42,721 bases of DNA, taken from JAEMQF01 sp031419715. Lineage in GTDB: Bacteria; Pseudomonadota; Gammaproteobacteria; Burkholderiales; Burkholderiaceae_C. Positions 1 to 7,866 of this stretch are shown piece after piece. The stretch's first letter is position 1. Each line of letters begins with the position of its first letter. A program made the translations under genes and the position numbers. The notes beneath the pieces were generated by a model that saw nothing but the letters and a program-made list of their open reading frames with translations, did not search any database and had not been told where the DNA came from. The stretch covers positions 1 to 42,721 of the forward strand of contig JANOLJ010000246.1 of NCBI GenBank assembly GCA_031419715.1, given 5' to 3'.

Positions 1-345
1 GCGACGGCGGCGCCCGGTCTCAACCTGCGGTGGCATGCCGCGCCTCGCCATGCCGCCCGGGTGTCGGGGCAGGCGGTTTGGGGTACGGGCGCAGGACCGA
101 TTCGCGGTGTCCTCGACCTCAGCAAGAGAACGCCGTGTTGATGGCATTACGCAGGTGGGCCGATTCCGGTGCCCCGCGAGCGTGGGCCGGAGAACGTACC
201 CCAGGCCGCCTGTCACGCCGCTCCACGCAGGCATGCCGCCCGCTACAAAGGTCAGCATCGGGCCGCAAGCGAGCCTCGCAAAATGCCAGCCCCTTGCATG
301 CATCACGAGGCGCACCAAGCCCAGGCTCCTAGCAGACCAGTCAAG
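1..345. other. Non-coding or unresolved leader upstream of leuS
   Basis: No convincing gene is seen on either strand. The short open frames here have arginine/proline-rich translations typical of GC-rich shadow frames and resemble no family I recognise. The leuS frame is open upstream to about position 169, but that extension lacks LeuRS character, so I treat it as untranslated. It may contain the leuS promoter and the 3' end of a neighbour lying outside the window. Confidence 0.4.
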
Positions 346-2997
346 ATGAACCCAGAATTCAAACCCAGCCAGATCGAACGCACCGCGCAGGCTGCGTGGG
401 CCCAGGCCGACGCCTACCGCGTCACCGAAGACCCGAAGCGGCCCAAGTACTACGCCTGTTCGATGCTGCCCTACCCGAGCGGCAAGCTGCACATGGGCCA
501 TGTGCGCAACTACACCATCAATGACATGCTCGCGCGCCAGTTGCGCATGCGCGGCATGAACGTGTTGATGCCGATGGGTTGGGACGCATTCGGTTTGCCG
601 GCGGAAAACGCGGCGATGAAAAACAAGGTGCCGCCGGCGCGCTGGACCTCCGACAACATCGCGACGATGAAGCGCCAGATGCAGGCGATGGGGTTGGCGA
701 TCGACTGGAGCCGCGAAGTCGCGACCTGCGACCCCGCCTACTACAAGTGGAACCAATGGCTGTTCCTGAAGATGTTAGACGCCGGCATTGCCGAGCGGCG
801 CACCCAGGTCGTGAACTGGGACCCGGTGGACCAGACCGTGCTCGCGAACGAACAGGTGATCGACGGGCGCGGCTGGCGCTCCGGCGCGCCGGTTGAGAAA
901 CGCGAGATTCCGGGCTACTACCTGAACATCACGAAGTACGCGGGCGAACTGCTCGACTGCGTGCAGAACGATCTCCCGGGTTGGCCGGAGCGCGTCAAGC
1001 TGATGCAAGAGAACTGGATTGGCAAGAGCGTCGGCGTGCGCTTTGCGTTCCCGCATCAGATTCGCGACGCCGCGGGCGGGCTCATCGGCGACGGGCGGAT
1101 GTATGTGTTCACCACGCGCGCCGACACGATCATGGGCGTGACGTTTTGCGCCGTCGCGCCGGAACATCCGCTGGCGCTGTGCGCGGCGACGCTGCAACCC
1201 GGGGTCGCGGCCTTTCTCGCTGAGTGCAAGGCGGGCGGCACGACGGAGGCCGAACTCGCGACGCAAGAGAAGAAGGGCGTACCGACCGGATTGTTTGTCG
1301 AGCACCCGCTGACGGGCGAGCGCATCGAGGTCTGGGTCGGCAACTATGTGCTGATGGCGTATGGCGACGGCGCCGTGATGGGCGTTCCCGGCCACGACGA
1401 GCGCGACTTCGAATTCGCGCGCAAGCATGGCCTGGCCATCACCCAGGTGATCGCCGTGGCGGGCGAGCGTTTCAGCGTGCAAGGCTGGCAAGACTGGTAC
1501 GCCGACAAGACGCGCGGCGTCACGCTGCACTCCGGCGCCTTCGATGGATTGAGTACCGTCGCCGCGATCGACGCGGTGGCCGCCGCGCTGCAAGCCAAGG
1601 GCCTGGGCGAAAAGAAGACCACCTGGCGCCTGCGCGACTGGGGCATCAGCCGCCAACGCTATTGGGGCACGCCGATTCCCATCGTGCACTGCGCCAAATG
1701 CGGTGTCGTGCCGGTGCCGGAGAGTCAGTTGCCGGTGCTGCTGCCCGAAGACCTGATCCCCGACGGCACCGGCAACCCGCTGAACAAATGCGCGGCGTTC
1801 CTGAACGTCGCCTGTCCGCGTTGCGCCAAACCGGCGAAGCGCGAAACCGACACGATGGACACCTTCGTCGACAGCTCCTGGTACTTCATGCGCTACTGCG
1901 ACGCGCACGACGCCACGGCGATGGTCGGCGCGGGAACGAAGTACTGGATGCCGATGGACCAGTACATCGGCGGCATCGAACACGCCATCCTGCACCTGCT
2001 GTATGCGCGCTTCTGGACCAAGGTGATGCGCGACCTGAAACTCGTCGCGATCGACGAGCCATTCACGCGGCTGTTGACGCAAGGCATGGTGCTGAACGAG
2101 GCCTTCGTGCGCACCAGCAACGAGGGCGGGCGCGAATACTTCTGGGAGCACGATCTCGACGTGGTGCGCGATGAGCACCGCCATGTGCTGTCTGCCCGCG
2201 CCAAGCGCGACGGCGCCGCCGTCGAGTACGAAGGCTGGACGACGATGTCGAAGTCCAAGAGCAATGGCGTGGACCCACAGGAAGTGATCGACCGCCATGG
2301 CGCCGACACGGCGCGGCTGTTCGTGATGTTCGCGTCGCCGCCCGAGCAGACCATGGAGTGGAACGACTCTGGCGTGGAAGGCGCGAACCGGTTCCTGCGC
2401 CGCGTCTGGGGTTTCGGGGTGAAGCACGCCGCAGCCATCCGCGCCGGAACAACTTTGGGCGCCGCCGAGCCCGCGGCCACACCCGCAGCCGAACCTTCAG
2501 CCGAAACCGCAGCGAAAGCGCTGCGCTTCGAGCTGCACTCGTTGCTGCGCCAAATCACGTTCGACTACGAGCGCATGCAGTACAACACCGTCGTCTCCGG
2601 CGCGATGAAGTTGCTCAATGCATTGGAAGGGTTTCGCGAAGACGCGCCGCGGGCGCTGTGTGAGGGCTTCGGCATCCTGCTGCGTGCGCTCTACCCTGCG
2701 TGCCCGCACCTGACCTGGGTGCTGTGGAACGAGCTGGGTTATGCGGTGCAGGCGGGCGACTTGCTCGACGCGCCCTGGCCGCGGGTCGACCCGGGTGCGC
2801 TGGTGCAAGACCAGATAGAGTTGGTCTTGCAGGTCAACGGCAAGCGCCGTGGCGTGATCGGCGTGGCTGCCGATGCGGATGAGGCGACGATCGTCGCGGT
2901 GGCGCTGGCCAGCCCCGACTACATCCGGTTCGGCGGCACGGCAACGCCGAAGATGGTCAAAGTTGTGCCGGGGCGGCTCATCAACGTCGTGGTTTGA
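346..2997 (+). CDS. leuS: Leucine--tRNA ligase (LeuRS)
   Basis: Class I aminoacyl-tRNA synthetase that charges tRNA-Leu in the cytoplasm. The 883-residue protein is close to the usual bacterial length. The HIGH signature is seen as HMGH at residues 49-52, following YPSGKL. The KMSKS loop is MSKSK at residues 634-638. The connective editing region lies between them, and the C-terminal part carries the anticodon-binding and terminal domains, ending with VNGKRRG and a KVVPGRLINVVV tail. I chose the ATG at 346 because the protein there begins MNPEFKPSQIERTAQAAW, as in homologues. The upstream in-frame extension is low-complexity and lacks family character. Its TGA stop overlaps the ATG of lptE (TGATG), which suggests translational coupling. 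Confidence 0.97.
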   Translation: MNPEFKPSQIERTAQAAWAQADAYRVTEDPKRPKYYACSMLPYPSGKLHMGHVRNYTINDMLARQLRMRGMNVLMPMGWDAFGLPAENAAMKNKVPPARWTSDNIATMKRQMQAMGLAIDWSREVATCDPAYYKWNQWLFLKMLDAGIAERRTQVVNWDPVDQTVLANEQVIDGRGWRSGAPVEKREIPGYYLNITKYAGELLDCVQNDLPGWPERVKLMQENWIGKSVGVRFAFPHQIRDAAGGLIGDGRMYVFTTRADTIMGVTFCAVAPEHPLALCAATLQPGVAAFLAECKAGGTTEAELATQEKKGVPTGLFVEHPLTGERIEVWVGNYVLMAYGDGAVMGVPGHDERDFEFARKHGLAITQVIAVAGERFSVQGWQDWYADKTRGVTLHSGAFDGLSTVAAIDAVAAALQAKGLGEKKTTWRLRDWGISRQRYWGTPIPIVHCAKCGVVPVPESQLPVLLPEDLIPDGTGNPLNKCAAFLNVACPRCAKPAKRETDTMDTFVDSSWYFMRYCDAHDATAMVGAGTKYWMPMDQYIGGIEHAILHLLYARFWTKVMRDLKLVAIDEPFTRLLTQGMVLNEAFVRTSNEGGREYFWEHDLDVVRDEHRHVLSARAKRDGAAVEYEGWTTMSKSKSNGVDPQEVIDRHGADTARLFVMFASPPEQTMEWNDSGVEGANRFLRRVWGFGVKHAAAIRAGTTLGAAEPAATPAAEPSAETAAKALRFELHSLLRQITFDYERMQYNTVVSGAMKLLNALEGFREDAPRALCEGFGILLRALYPACPHLTWVLWNELGYAVQAGDLLDAPWPRVDPGALVQDQIELVLQVNGKRRGVIGVAADADEATIVAVALASPDYIRFGGTATPKMVKVVPGRLINVVV

Positions 2998-3515
2998 TGC
3001 AGCCGCGGCGTGACGCATGGAGGGCGCTGCTGGGCGCCGTGGTTGCCGCGATCGCGGCTGCCGCGGTCACAGGCTGCGGCTTCGAGTTGCGGCGCACGCC
3101 GGAACTGCTGTTCCAAAGCGTCCAGCTCAAGGGTTTCAAGGAGGCCTCGCCGCTCGCCCGAGAGTTGCGCCGCAGTCTGGCCGCCAGCCGCACGACGCAG
3201 GTGGTGGAAAGCGCGGCGGCCGCGCAAGTCGTGCTCGAAGCGTTGAGTGATGAACGCGAAAAGAGCGTCGTGGCCAGCACCGCCGCCGGCCAGGTGCGCG
3301 AACTGCAATTGCGCTTGCGCTTTCAGTTCCGCTTGCGCAGCGCCAGCGGCAAGGATCTGCTGCCCGCCACGGAAATTCTGCTCAGCCGCGACATGAGCTA
3401 CAACGAAACCAACGCCTTGGCCAAGGAGCAGGAAGAGGCGCTGCTGTACACGGCGATGCAAAGTGACATCGTCGCGCAAGTGATGCGGCGCCTGGCCGCC
3501 GTGCCGGCGCTGTAG
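2997..3515 (+). CDS. lptE: LPS-assembly lipoprotein LptE
   Basis: LptE is the outer-membrane lipoprotein that plugs the LptD barrel and helps insert lipopolysaccharide into the outer leaflet. The 172-residue product has a hydrophobic N-terminal signal ending in the lipobox VTGC, with the lipidated cysteine at residue 27. This is followed by the family-typical GFELR start of the mature protein and a conserved YNETNALAKEQEE segment near the C-terminus. The ATG overlaps the leuS stop by one base; a TTG just before it is also in frame but less likely. The order leuS-lptE-holA is widespread in proteobacteria. Its partner lptD lies in this window at 13677-16064. Confidence 0.93.
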   Translation: MQPRRDAWRALLGAVVAAIAAAAVTGCGFELRRTPELLFQSVQLKGFKEASPLARELRRSLAASRTTQVVESAAAAQVVLEALSDEREKSVVASTAAGQVRELQLRLRFQFRLRSASGKDLLPATEILLSRDMSYNETNALAKEQEEALLYTAMQSDIVAQVMRRLAAVPAL

Positions 3516-3550
3516 GCCAGCGGCCCCCATGACGCAGCGCTCACCCAGCC

Positions 3551-4642
3551 ATGCAAGTTCGCGCTGAGCAGCTGAGCGCGCACCTCGCCAAGGGGCTCAG
3601 GCCGCTCTACGCGGTGTGGGGCGACGAGCCACTGCTCGCGCAAGAGGCGCTCGACACTCTGCGTGCCGCGGCGCGCGCCGCCGGTTGCACCGAGCGCCAG
3701 GTGCACACCGTCAGCGGCGCGCGTTTCGACTGGAGCAGCCTGCTCGGCGCGTCGCGCGAAATGAGCCTGTTCAGCGACCGGCAACTGATTGAGATTCGAA
3801 TCCCCGGCGGGAAACCGGGCAAGGACGGGTCCGATGCACTGCAAAGTTACTGCGACGGCGTGACGGCGCCAGGCGCCGACAACGTCACGCTGGTCTCGCT
3901 GCCACGCCTGGACCGCGCCCAGCAGAACAGCGCCTGGTTCGGCGCGCTGGAGCGCGCCGGAATCACGGTACGCATTGATGCGATCGAGCGCAAGGCCTTG
4001 CCGCAGTGGATTGCCCAGCGTCTGGCGCTGCGCGGCCAGCGCATGCCAGGCGGTGAGTCCGGCCAGCACGCGCTGAACTTCTTCGCCGACCGCGTGGAAG
4101 GCAATTTGCTCGCCGCGCACCAGGAGATTGAAAAACTCGCGCTGCTGTACCCAAGCGGCGAGTTGAGCTTCGAGCAGATCGAAGCGGCGGTCTTGAACGT
4201 GGCTCGCTACGACGTCTTCAAACTGGGCGAAGCGGTTCTGGCCGGTCAGGTGGGGCGCGCCCTGCGCATGTTGGAGGGCCTGCAAGCCGAGGGTGAGGCG
4301 GCGGTGCTCGTGCATTGGGCGATTGCCGAGGACATCCGCGCATTGAAACGCATCAAGGAAGCGGTGCGCGCCGGCCAACCGCTGCCCTTGGCGCTGCGCG
4401 AGGCGCGCGTCTGGGGCCCGCGCGAACGGCTGATCGAGCGTGCCTTGCCGTTTTTCAGTGAGGCAACGCTGGCGCAATTGTTAGACGCCGCGAGCGTGTG
4501 CGACGGCCTGGTGAAGGGCTTGCGCCACGCCGACTGGCCGGCCGACCCGTGGCAGGCCTTGAACAAACTCGTCCTGATGTTGCTACAGCAAACGACGCGC
4601 CGCGCCGCGCGCACGCCGCTGCGCCTGGCATTGATGCCGTGA
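3551..4642 (+). CDS. holA: DNA polymerase III subunit delta
   Basis: HolA is the delta subunit of the clamp loader, which opens the beta sliding clamp during replication. The 363-residue protein is near the family's usual 330-350. The N-terminal region has the typical LYAVWGDEPLLAQEALD segment (about residues 19-35). A TRIDAIER-like stretch and the EGNLLAAHQEIEKLALL motif (about 180-197) mark the AAA+-like middle domain. The C-terminal collar domain is helical. It follows lptE by 35 bp on the same strand, probably in one transcript with leuS and lptE. No clear Shine-Dalgarno sequence is visible before the ATG. Confidence 0.93.
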   Translation: MQVRAEQLSAHLAKGLRPLYAVWGDEPLLAQEALDTLRAAARAAGCTERQVHTVSGARFDWSSLLGASREMSLFSDRQLIEIRIPGGKPGKDGSDALQSYCDGVTAPGADNVTLVSLPRLDRAQQNSAWFGALERAGITVRIDAIERKALPQWIAQRLALRGQRMPGGESGQHALNFFADRVEGNLLAAHQEIEKLALLYPSGELSFEQIEAAVLNVARYDVFKLGEAVLAGQVGRALRMLEGLQAEGEAAVLVHWAIAEDIRALKRIKEAVRAGQPLPLALREARVWGPRERLIERALPFFSEATLAQLLDAASVCDGLVKGLRHADWPADPWQALNKLVLMLLQQTTRRAARTPLRLALMP

Positions 4643-4656
4643 ACCCGCAGGGCCGG

Positions 4657-4682
4657 GCCGGGCTGGCCGAGTGCGGCCCGGC
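4657..4682. terminator. Candidate hairpin between convergent holA and ghrA-like gene
   Basis: GCCGGGC (4657-4663) pairs with GCCCGGC (4676-4682) in the 46-bp gap between two convergent genes. There is no T-tract on either side, so it could be a terminator or simply GC-rich background. Confidence 0.35.
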
Positions 4683-4688
4683 GGGCGA

Positions 4689-5618
4689 TCAATAGCCGCG
4701 ACTCCGATCGACCAGATGCGCCAGCGGCGTGCCGCCGCGCAGCGCCCGCACATTGCGCGCGACGACTTGTGCCGCGCTGCGCGGGTCGGTGAGGGCGGCG
4801 ATGTGCGGCAGCACGCTGATGCGCGGGTGGGTCCAGAATTCATGGTCCGGCGCGAGTGGCTCGTGGGCGAATACGTCCAACACCGCATAGCGCAGCCGGC
4901 CGCTCGCCAGGGCGGCCAACAGATCGGCTTCGATCACATGGCCGCCGCGTCCCAGGTTCACCAGGCTGGCGCCGCGCCGCATCTGCGCAAAGGTTGGCGC
5001 GTTGAACAGGCCGCGCGTCACATCGGTCAGCGGTAGCAGGTTGACCACGATCTCGGCCTCGACTAGCGTGGGGGCGAGCGCGGCCGCGCCGCTGCGCGTG
5101 GTCACGCCGTGCAGTGCCACCTGTCGCGTGCTCCAACCCAAGACCCGATAGCCGTTGCCGGCCAAACGCAGCGCCGCGGCACGGCCCATTTCGCCCAGGC
5201 CGAGCACGGCGACCGTCACCTCGTCGGCGCGGCGCTGTGGGCGTTGCCACCACTCGCGCCGGTTTTGCTGCTCGGCATAGTCGAAGAAGTCGCGATGCAG
5301 ACTGAGCGTCGCCCACAGCGCCGTCTCGGCGATCGCCTGGCTCATCACGGGGTCGACCATGCGCGCCAAGGGGATGTGGCGCGGCACGCTGGCGTCGGCG
5401 AGCAGCCGGTCGACTCCCGCCCACAGCGATTGAATGAAGCGCAGCCGCGGCAAGGTGGCGAGCAGGCCGGGTGGCGGATTCGCGACCAGCGCCATCTCGA
5501 CGTCCGACAAGTCGGCAGGCTCACGCACCAGGGTCTCACCGGGCAGCGCCTCGGCCAGGACTGGCCACCATGCCTGCCACTCCGTGGGCGAAAAATCGGC
5601 GGCGACGAGGATGCTCAT
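4689..5618 (-). CDS. D-2-hydroxyacid dehydrogenase (glyoxylate/hydroxypyruvate reductase-like)
   Basis: NAD(P)H-dependent reductase of the D-isomer-specific 2-hydroxyacid dehydrogenase family, resembling the GhrA group that reduces glyoxylate and hydroxypyruvate. The protein has 309 residues. The Rossmann motif is VLGLGEMGRAAALRL. The catalytic triad regions are visible as LVNLGRGG (Arg), DVFAHEPL (Glu) and LPHIAALTDP (His). The ATG at 5618 overlaps the pncC stop (ATGA), so it is the last gene of the thiL-pgpA-pncC operon and probably translationally coupled. Exact substrate cannot be read from sequence. Confidence 0.88.
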   Translation of the reverse strand: MSILVAADFSPTEWQAWWPVLAEALPGETLVREPADLSDVEMALVANPPPGLLATLPRLRFIQSLWAGVDRLLADASVPRHIPLARMVDPVMSQAIAETALWATLSLHRDFFDYAEQQNRREWWQRPQRRADEVTVAVLGLGEMGRAAALRLAGNGYRVLGWSTRQVALHGVTTRSGAAALAPTLVEAEIVVNLLPLTDVTRGLFNAPTFAQMRRGASLVNLGRGGHVIEADLLAALASGRLRYAVLDVFAHEPLAPDHEFWTHPRISVLPHIAALTDPRSAAQVVARNVRALRGGTPLAHLVDRSRGY

Positions 5619-6127
5619 TCGCGCGTCGCCGCTGGCAGGGGCATGGCCTCGGCCAGAGCCTGCACGCGGTGCAATGCGTGCAGGACTGTCTGTTCGCGCA
5701 CCGCGCCGCGGTCGCCGTGCAGGGTCAGCAATTCGGCCTGCGCCGGGCTGCCGCGCTGCGCCCAGGCAAGCCACACAGTGCCGACCGGTTTGCCCGGCGT
5801 GGCGCCGCCCGGTCCGGCGATGCCGGTGACCGCCACTGCAACGTCGGCGTGCGAGTGGAGCAAGGCGCCCGTCGCCATCGCGCGGGCGACTTCGCCGCTC
5901 ACGGCGCCGTGTGCCGCAATGAGCGCGGCACCGACGCCGAGTGTCTCGACCTTCGCCGCGTTTGAATAGGTGACGAAGCCGCGCTCGAACCAATCGCTCG
6001 ACCCCGCCACGGCGGTACAGGCCGCGGCGATCAGCCCGCCGGTGCAAGACTCCGCGGTCGCGAGCGTGGCGCGGCTGCGCAGCAAGGCCTGCGCCAGCGA
6101 GAGTACCTCGGGCTCAAAGCACGTCAT
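5615..6127 (-). CDS. pncC: Nicotinamide-nucleotide amidohydrolase (CinA C-terminal domain family)
   Basis: PncC deamidates nicotinamide mononucleotide to nicotinate mononucleotide, recycling pyridine nucleotides. The 170-residue protein consists of the CinA C-terminal domain alone. It shows the family signatures TAESCTGGLIAAACT near the N-terminus and VTGIAGPGGATPGKPVGTVW in the middle. I chose the ATG at 6127, which begins MTCFEPEVLSLAQALL; a GTG at 6136 is also in frame. The start lies within a 14-bp tandem repeat, which supplies two further out-of-frame ATGs upstream. It is third in the thiL operon and its stop overlaps the next gene's ATG. Confidence 0.92.
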   Translation of the reverse strand: MTCFEPEVLSLAQALLRSRATLATAESCTGGLIAAACTAVAGSSDWFERGFVTYSNAAKVETLGVGAALIAAHGAVSGEVARAMATGALLHSHADVAVAVTGIAGPGGATPGKPVGTVWLAWAQRGSPAQAELLTLHGDRGAVREQTVLHALHRVQALAEAMPLPAATRE

Positions 6128-6160
6128 ATGCAGCACGTCATATGCAGCGCGTCATATGAA
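6119..6160. repeat. 14-bp tandem triplication at the pgpA/pncC junction
   Basis: The unit GCACGTCATATGCA occurs at 6119-6132 and 6133-6146, followed by a diverged copy GCGCGTCATATGAA at 6147-6160. Each copy contains the palindrome CATATG, giving minus-strand ATGs at 6127, 6141 and 6155. The outermost copy forms the pgpA stop (TGA 6154-6152) overlapping an ATG at 6155. The unit length is not a multiple of three, so only the ATG at 6127 is in frame with pncC. Confidence 0.95.
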
Positions 6161-6706
6161 TCGCCACAGCGCGATCACGAGCAGCGTGCACAGCGCCGCG
6201 ACAAAGTCGTCGAACAAGATGCCGAAGCCTTGAAGCCAGCCGATCGCCTCGCCGCGCCGCACTTTGAACAGTGCATCGGCCCATGCCACCGGACCGGGTT
6301 TGGCGATGTCGAAAAACCGGAACAGCGCGAACGCCGACAACTGCGCCCAGAAGCCCGCGGGGGTGACGAGCCACAGCACGCACCAGAAGGCGACGATTTC
6401 GTCCCAGACGATGGCGCCGGGGTCGCTCAGGCCGAGCTCGCGCGCGGTTCGCGCGCAGGCCCAAACGCCGATCAACGTGCAGCTCATCAGCAGCGCGGCC
6501 CAGCGCGCCGCGTCCATGTGCGGCAGGGCCAGCGTGAACACGAGCCAGGCCCAGAGCGTGGCCACCGTGCCCGGTGCGAACGGCGACAGGCCGCAGCCGA
6601 AACCCAGGGCAATCGCGCGCGCCGGGTGGCTGAAAACGAAACCCGGCGTCGGCTTGCGCGTCGCGATCGCGACGGGCGGGTTGAGGGTAGATTCGCGCTC
6701 GAACAT
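6152..6706 (-). CDS. pgpA: Phosphatidylglycerophosphatase A
   Basis: PgpA removes phosphate from phosphatidylglycerophosphate to give phosphatidylglycerol, at the inner membrane. The 184-residue protein carries the family motifs GLSPFAPGTVATLWAW, a SDPGAIVWDEIVAFW segment with acidic metal-binding residues, FRFFDIAKPGPV, and GWLQGFGILFDDFVAAL. Several hydrophobic segments fit membrane insertion. It starts 6 bp after thiL and ends next to pncC inside a tandem repeat. thiL-pgpA-pncC is a common betaproteobacterial arrangement. Confidence 0.95.
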   Translation of the reverse strand: MFERESTLNPPVAIATRKPTPGFVFSHPARAIALGFGCGLSPFAPGTVATLWAWLVFTLALPHMDAARWAALLMSCTLIGVWACARTARELGLSDPGAIVWDEIVAFWCVLWLVTPAGFWAQLSAFALFRFFDIAKPGPVAWADALFKVRRGEAIGWLQGFGILFDDFVAALCTLLVIALWRFI

Positions 6707-6712
6707 CGCGGG

Positions 6713-7669
6713 TCAACGAAAGTGGTCGAAGCCGGCGAAGTTCTGGGCGATCGGATGCGCGTGTGCGTCGAGCAGGCGCAGGCCCGGCGTGGCCTCGATG
6801 AGGCCGATGCGGGTGACGGCCACGCTCGCCTGCCGGGCTGCGGCTTGAACGTCGGCGCCGCGCGCTACGGGCGCGGTGAACAGGAGTTCATAGTCGTCGC
6901 CTCCGGCCAGCGTGCACTCGCGCTGCACCGCGCTTAGCTGCGCGGCGAGCACGGCACTGCGCGGCAGCGCGTCGGCGTGCACGGTGGCGCCGACCCCAGA
7001 GGCGCGCAAGATGTGACCGAGATCGCCGAGCAGGCCATCGGAAACATCGATCGCGCTCGTCGCGATGCCGCGCAACGCCACGCCCAGCGCCACGCGCGGC
7101 TCGGGGCGCTCCATGGCACGGCGCACGGCACTCAAGCCATCGCCCGCCAGCGCGACGTTGCCGCGAAAGCATTCGAGCGCCAAGCGCGCATCGCCCACCG
7201 TGCCGCTGACGTACAAGGCGTCGCCCGCACGCGCCGCGCTGCGCAGCAAGGCCTGGCCGGTCGGCACCTCGCCGAACACGCTGATGCAAATCGTCAGCGG
7301 GCCTTGTGTGGTGTCGCCCCCCACCAGCTCGCAGTCAAAGGCATGCGCCAATTCCATCAGGCCGCGCGAGAAGTCCCGCAGAAAGATTTCGTCGGCGCGC
7401 GGTAGAGCCAAGGCCAGCGTGAAGGCGAGCGGCGCCGCGCCGCACGCCGCCAGGTCGCTCAGGTTGACGGCCAGGGCTTTGTGCCCAAGTGCGTCTGGCG
7501 CAACGGTGGACAGGAAGTGGCGCCCTTCGACGAGCATGTCGCTCGACACTGCGAGTTGCTGACCGCTCGTGGGCCGCAGCAGGGCGCAGTCGTCACCCAC
7601 ACCCAGGGCAGCGCGCCGCACGGGCTGGGTGAAGAATTTGGCTATCAGTTCGAATTCGCCAAGCGGCAT
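6713..7669 (-). CDS. thiL: Thiamine-monophosphate kinase
   Basis: ThiL phosphorylates thiamine monophosphate to thiamine diphosphate using ATP. The 318-residue protein has the PurM/ThiL family motifs in order: GVGDDCALL (about 23-31), SSDMLVEGRHF (about 42-52), NLSDLAACGA (about 69-78), GGDTT (about 117-121) and the later DVSDGLLGDLGHI. The ATG at 7669 gives the family-typical GEFELIAKFF start. The leader just upstream is a pyrimidine-rich run (complement of 7679-7713) without a Shine-Dalgarno sequence. The upstream frame is open but has no start codon before a stop. First gene of a four-gene minus-strand operon, divergent from maeB. Confidence 0.96.
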   Translation of the reverse strand: MPLGEFELIAKFFTQPVRRAALGVGDDCALLRPTSGQQLAVSSDMLVEGRHFLSTVAPDALGHKALAVNLSDLAACGAAPLAFTLALALPRADEIFLRDFSRGLMELAHAFDCELVGGDTTQGPLTICISVFGEVPTGQALLRSAARAGDALYVSGTVGDARLALECFRGNVALAGDGLSAVRRAMERPEPRVALGVALRGIATSAIDVSDGLLGDLGHILRASGVGATVHADALPRSAVLAAQLSAVQRECTLAGGDDYELLFTAPVARGADVQAAARQASVAVTRIGLIEATPGLRLLDAHAHPIAQNFAGFDHFR

Positions 7670-7678
7670 GGGCGGGTC

Positions 7679-7713
7679 AGGTGGAGGAGGAGGAGGTGGT
7701 GGTGGTGGGGAGC
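7679..7713 (+). repeat. Polypurine G-rich triplet tract between thiL and maeB
   Basis: A run of AGG repeats followed by TGG repeats and GGGG, with no C on the plus strand. It lies in the divergent thiL/maeB intergenic region, 10 bases upstream of the thiL ATG. It could form a two-tier G-quadruplex or slip during replication. Read from the minus strand it is a pyrimidine-only leader for thiL. Confidence 0.85.
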
Positions 7714-7866
7714 GATCGTCGCCGTCGCGGAATTATGGGCGCCCCTGCGCGGGCCGCGCCGCGCCGCGGCCGACACGGTGACAATGGCGCGGTTCGGGTT
7801 CTCAGCGCCCCCGCGCACCCGGCCCACCTCCCACGAGGTCACGCAACGACAGCGAAAGTAGAAGCC

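Noticed and set aside
775..2427. 550-codon minus-strand open frame opposite leuS
   Set aside because: Antisense shadow of a conserved tRNA synthetase; composition not protein-like.
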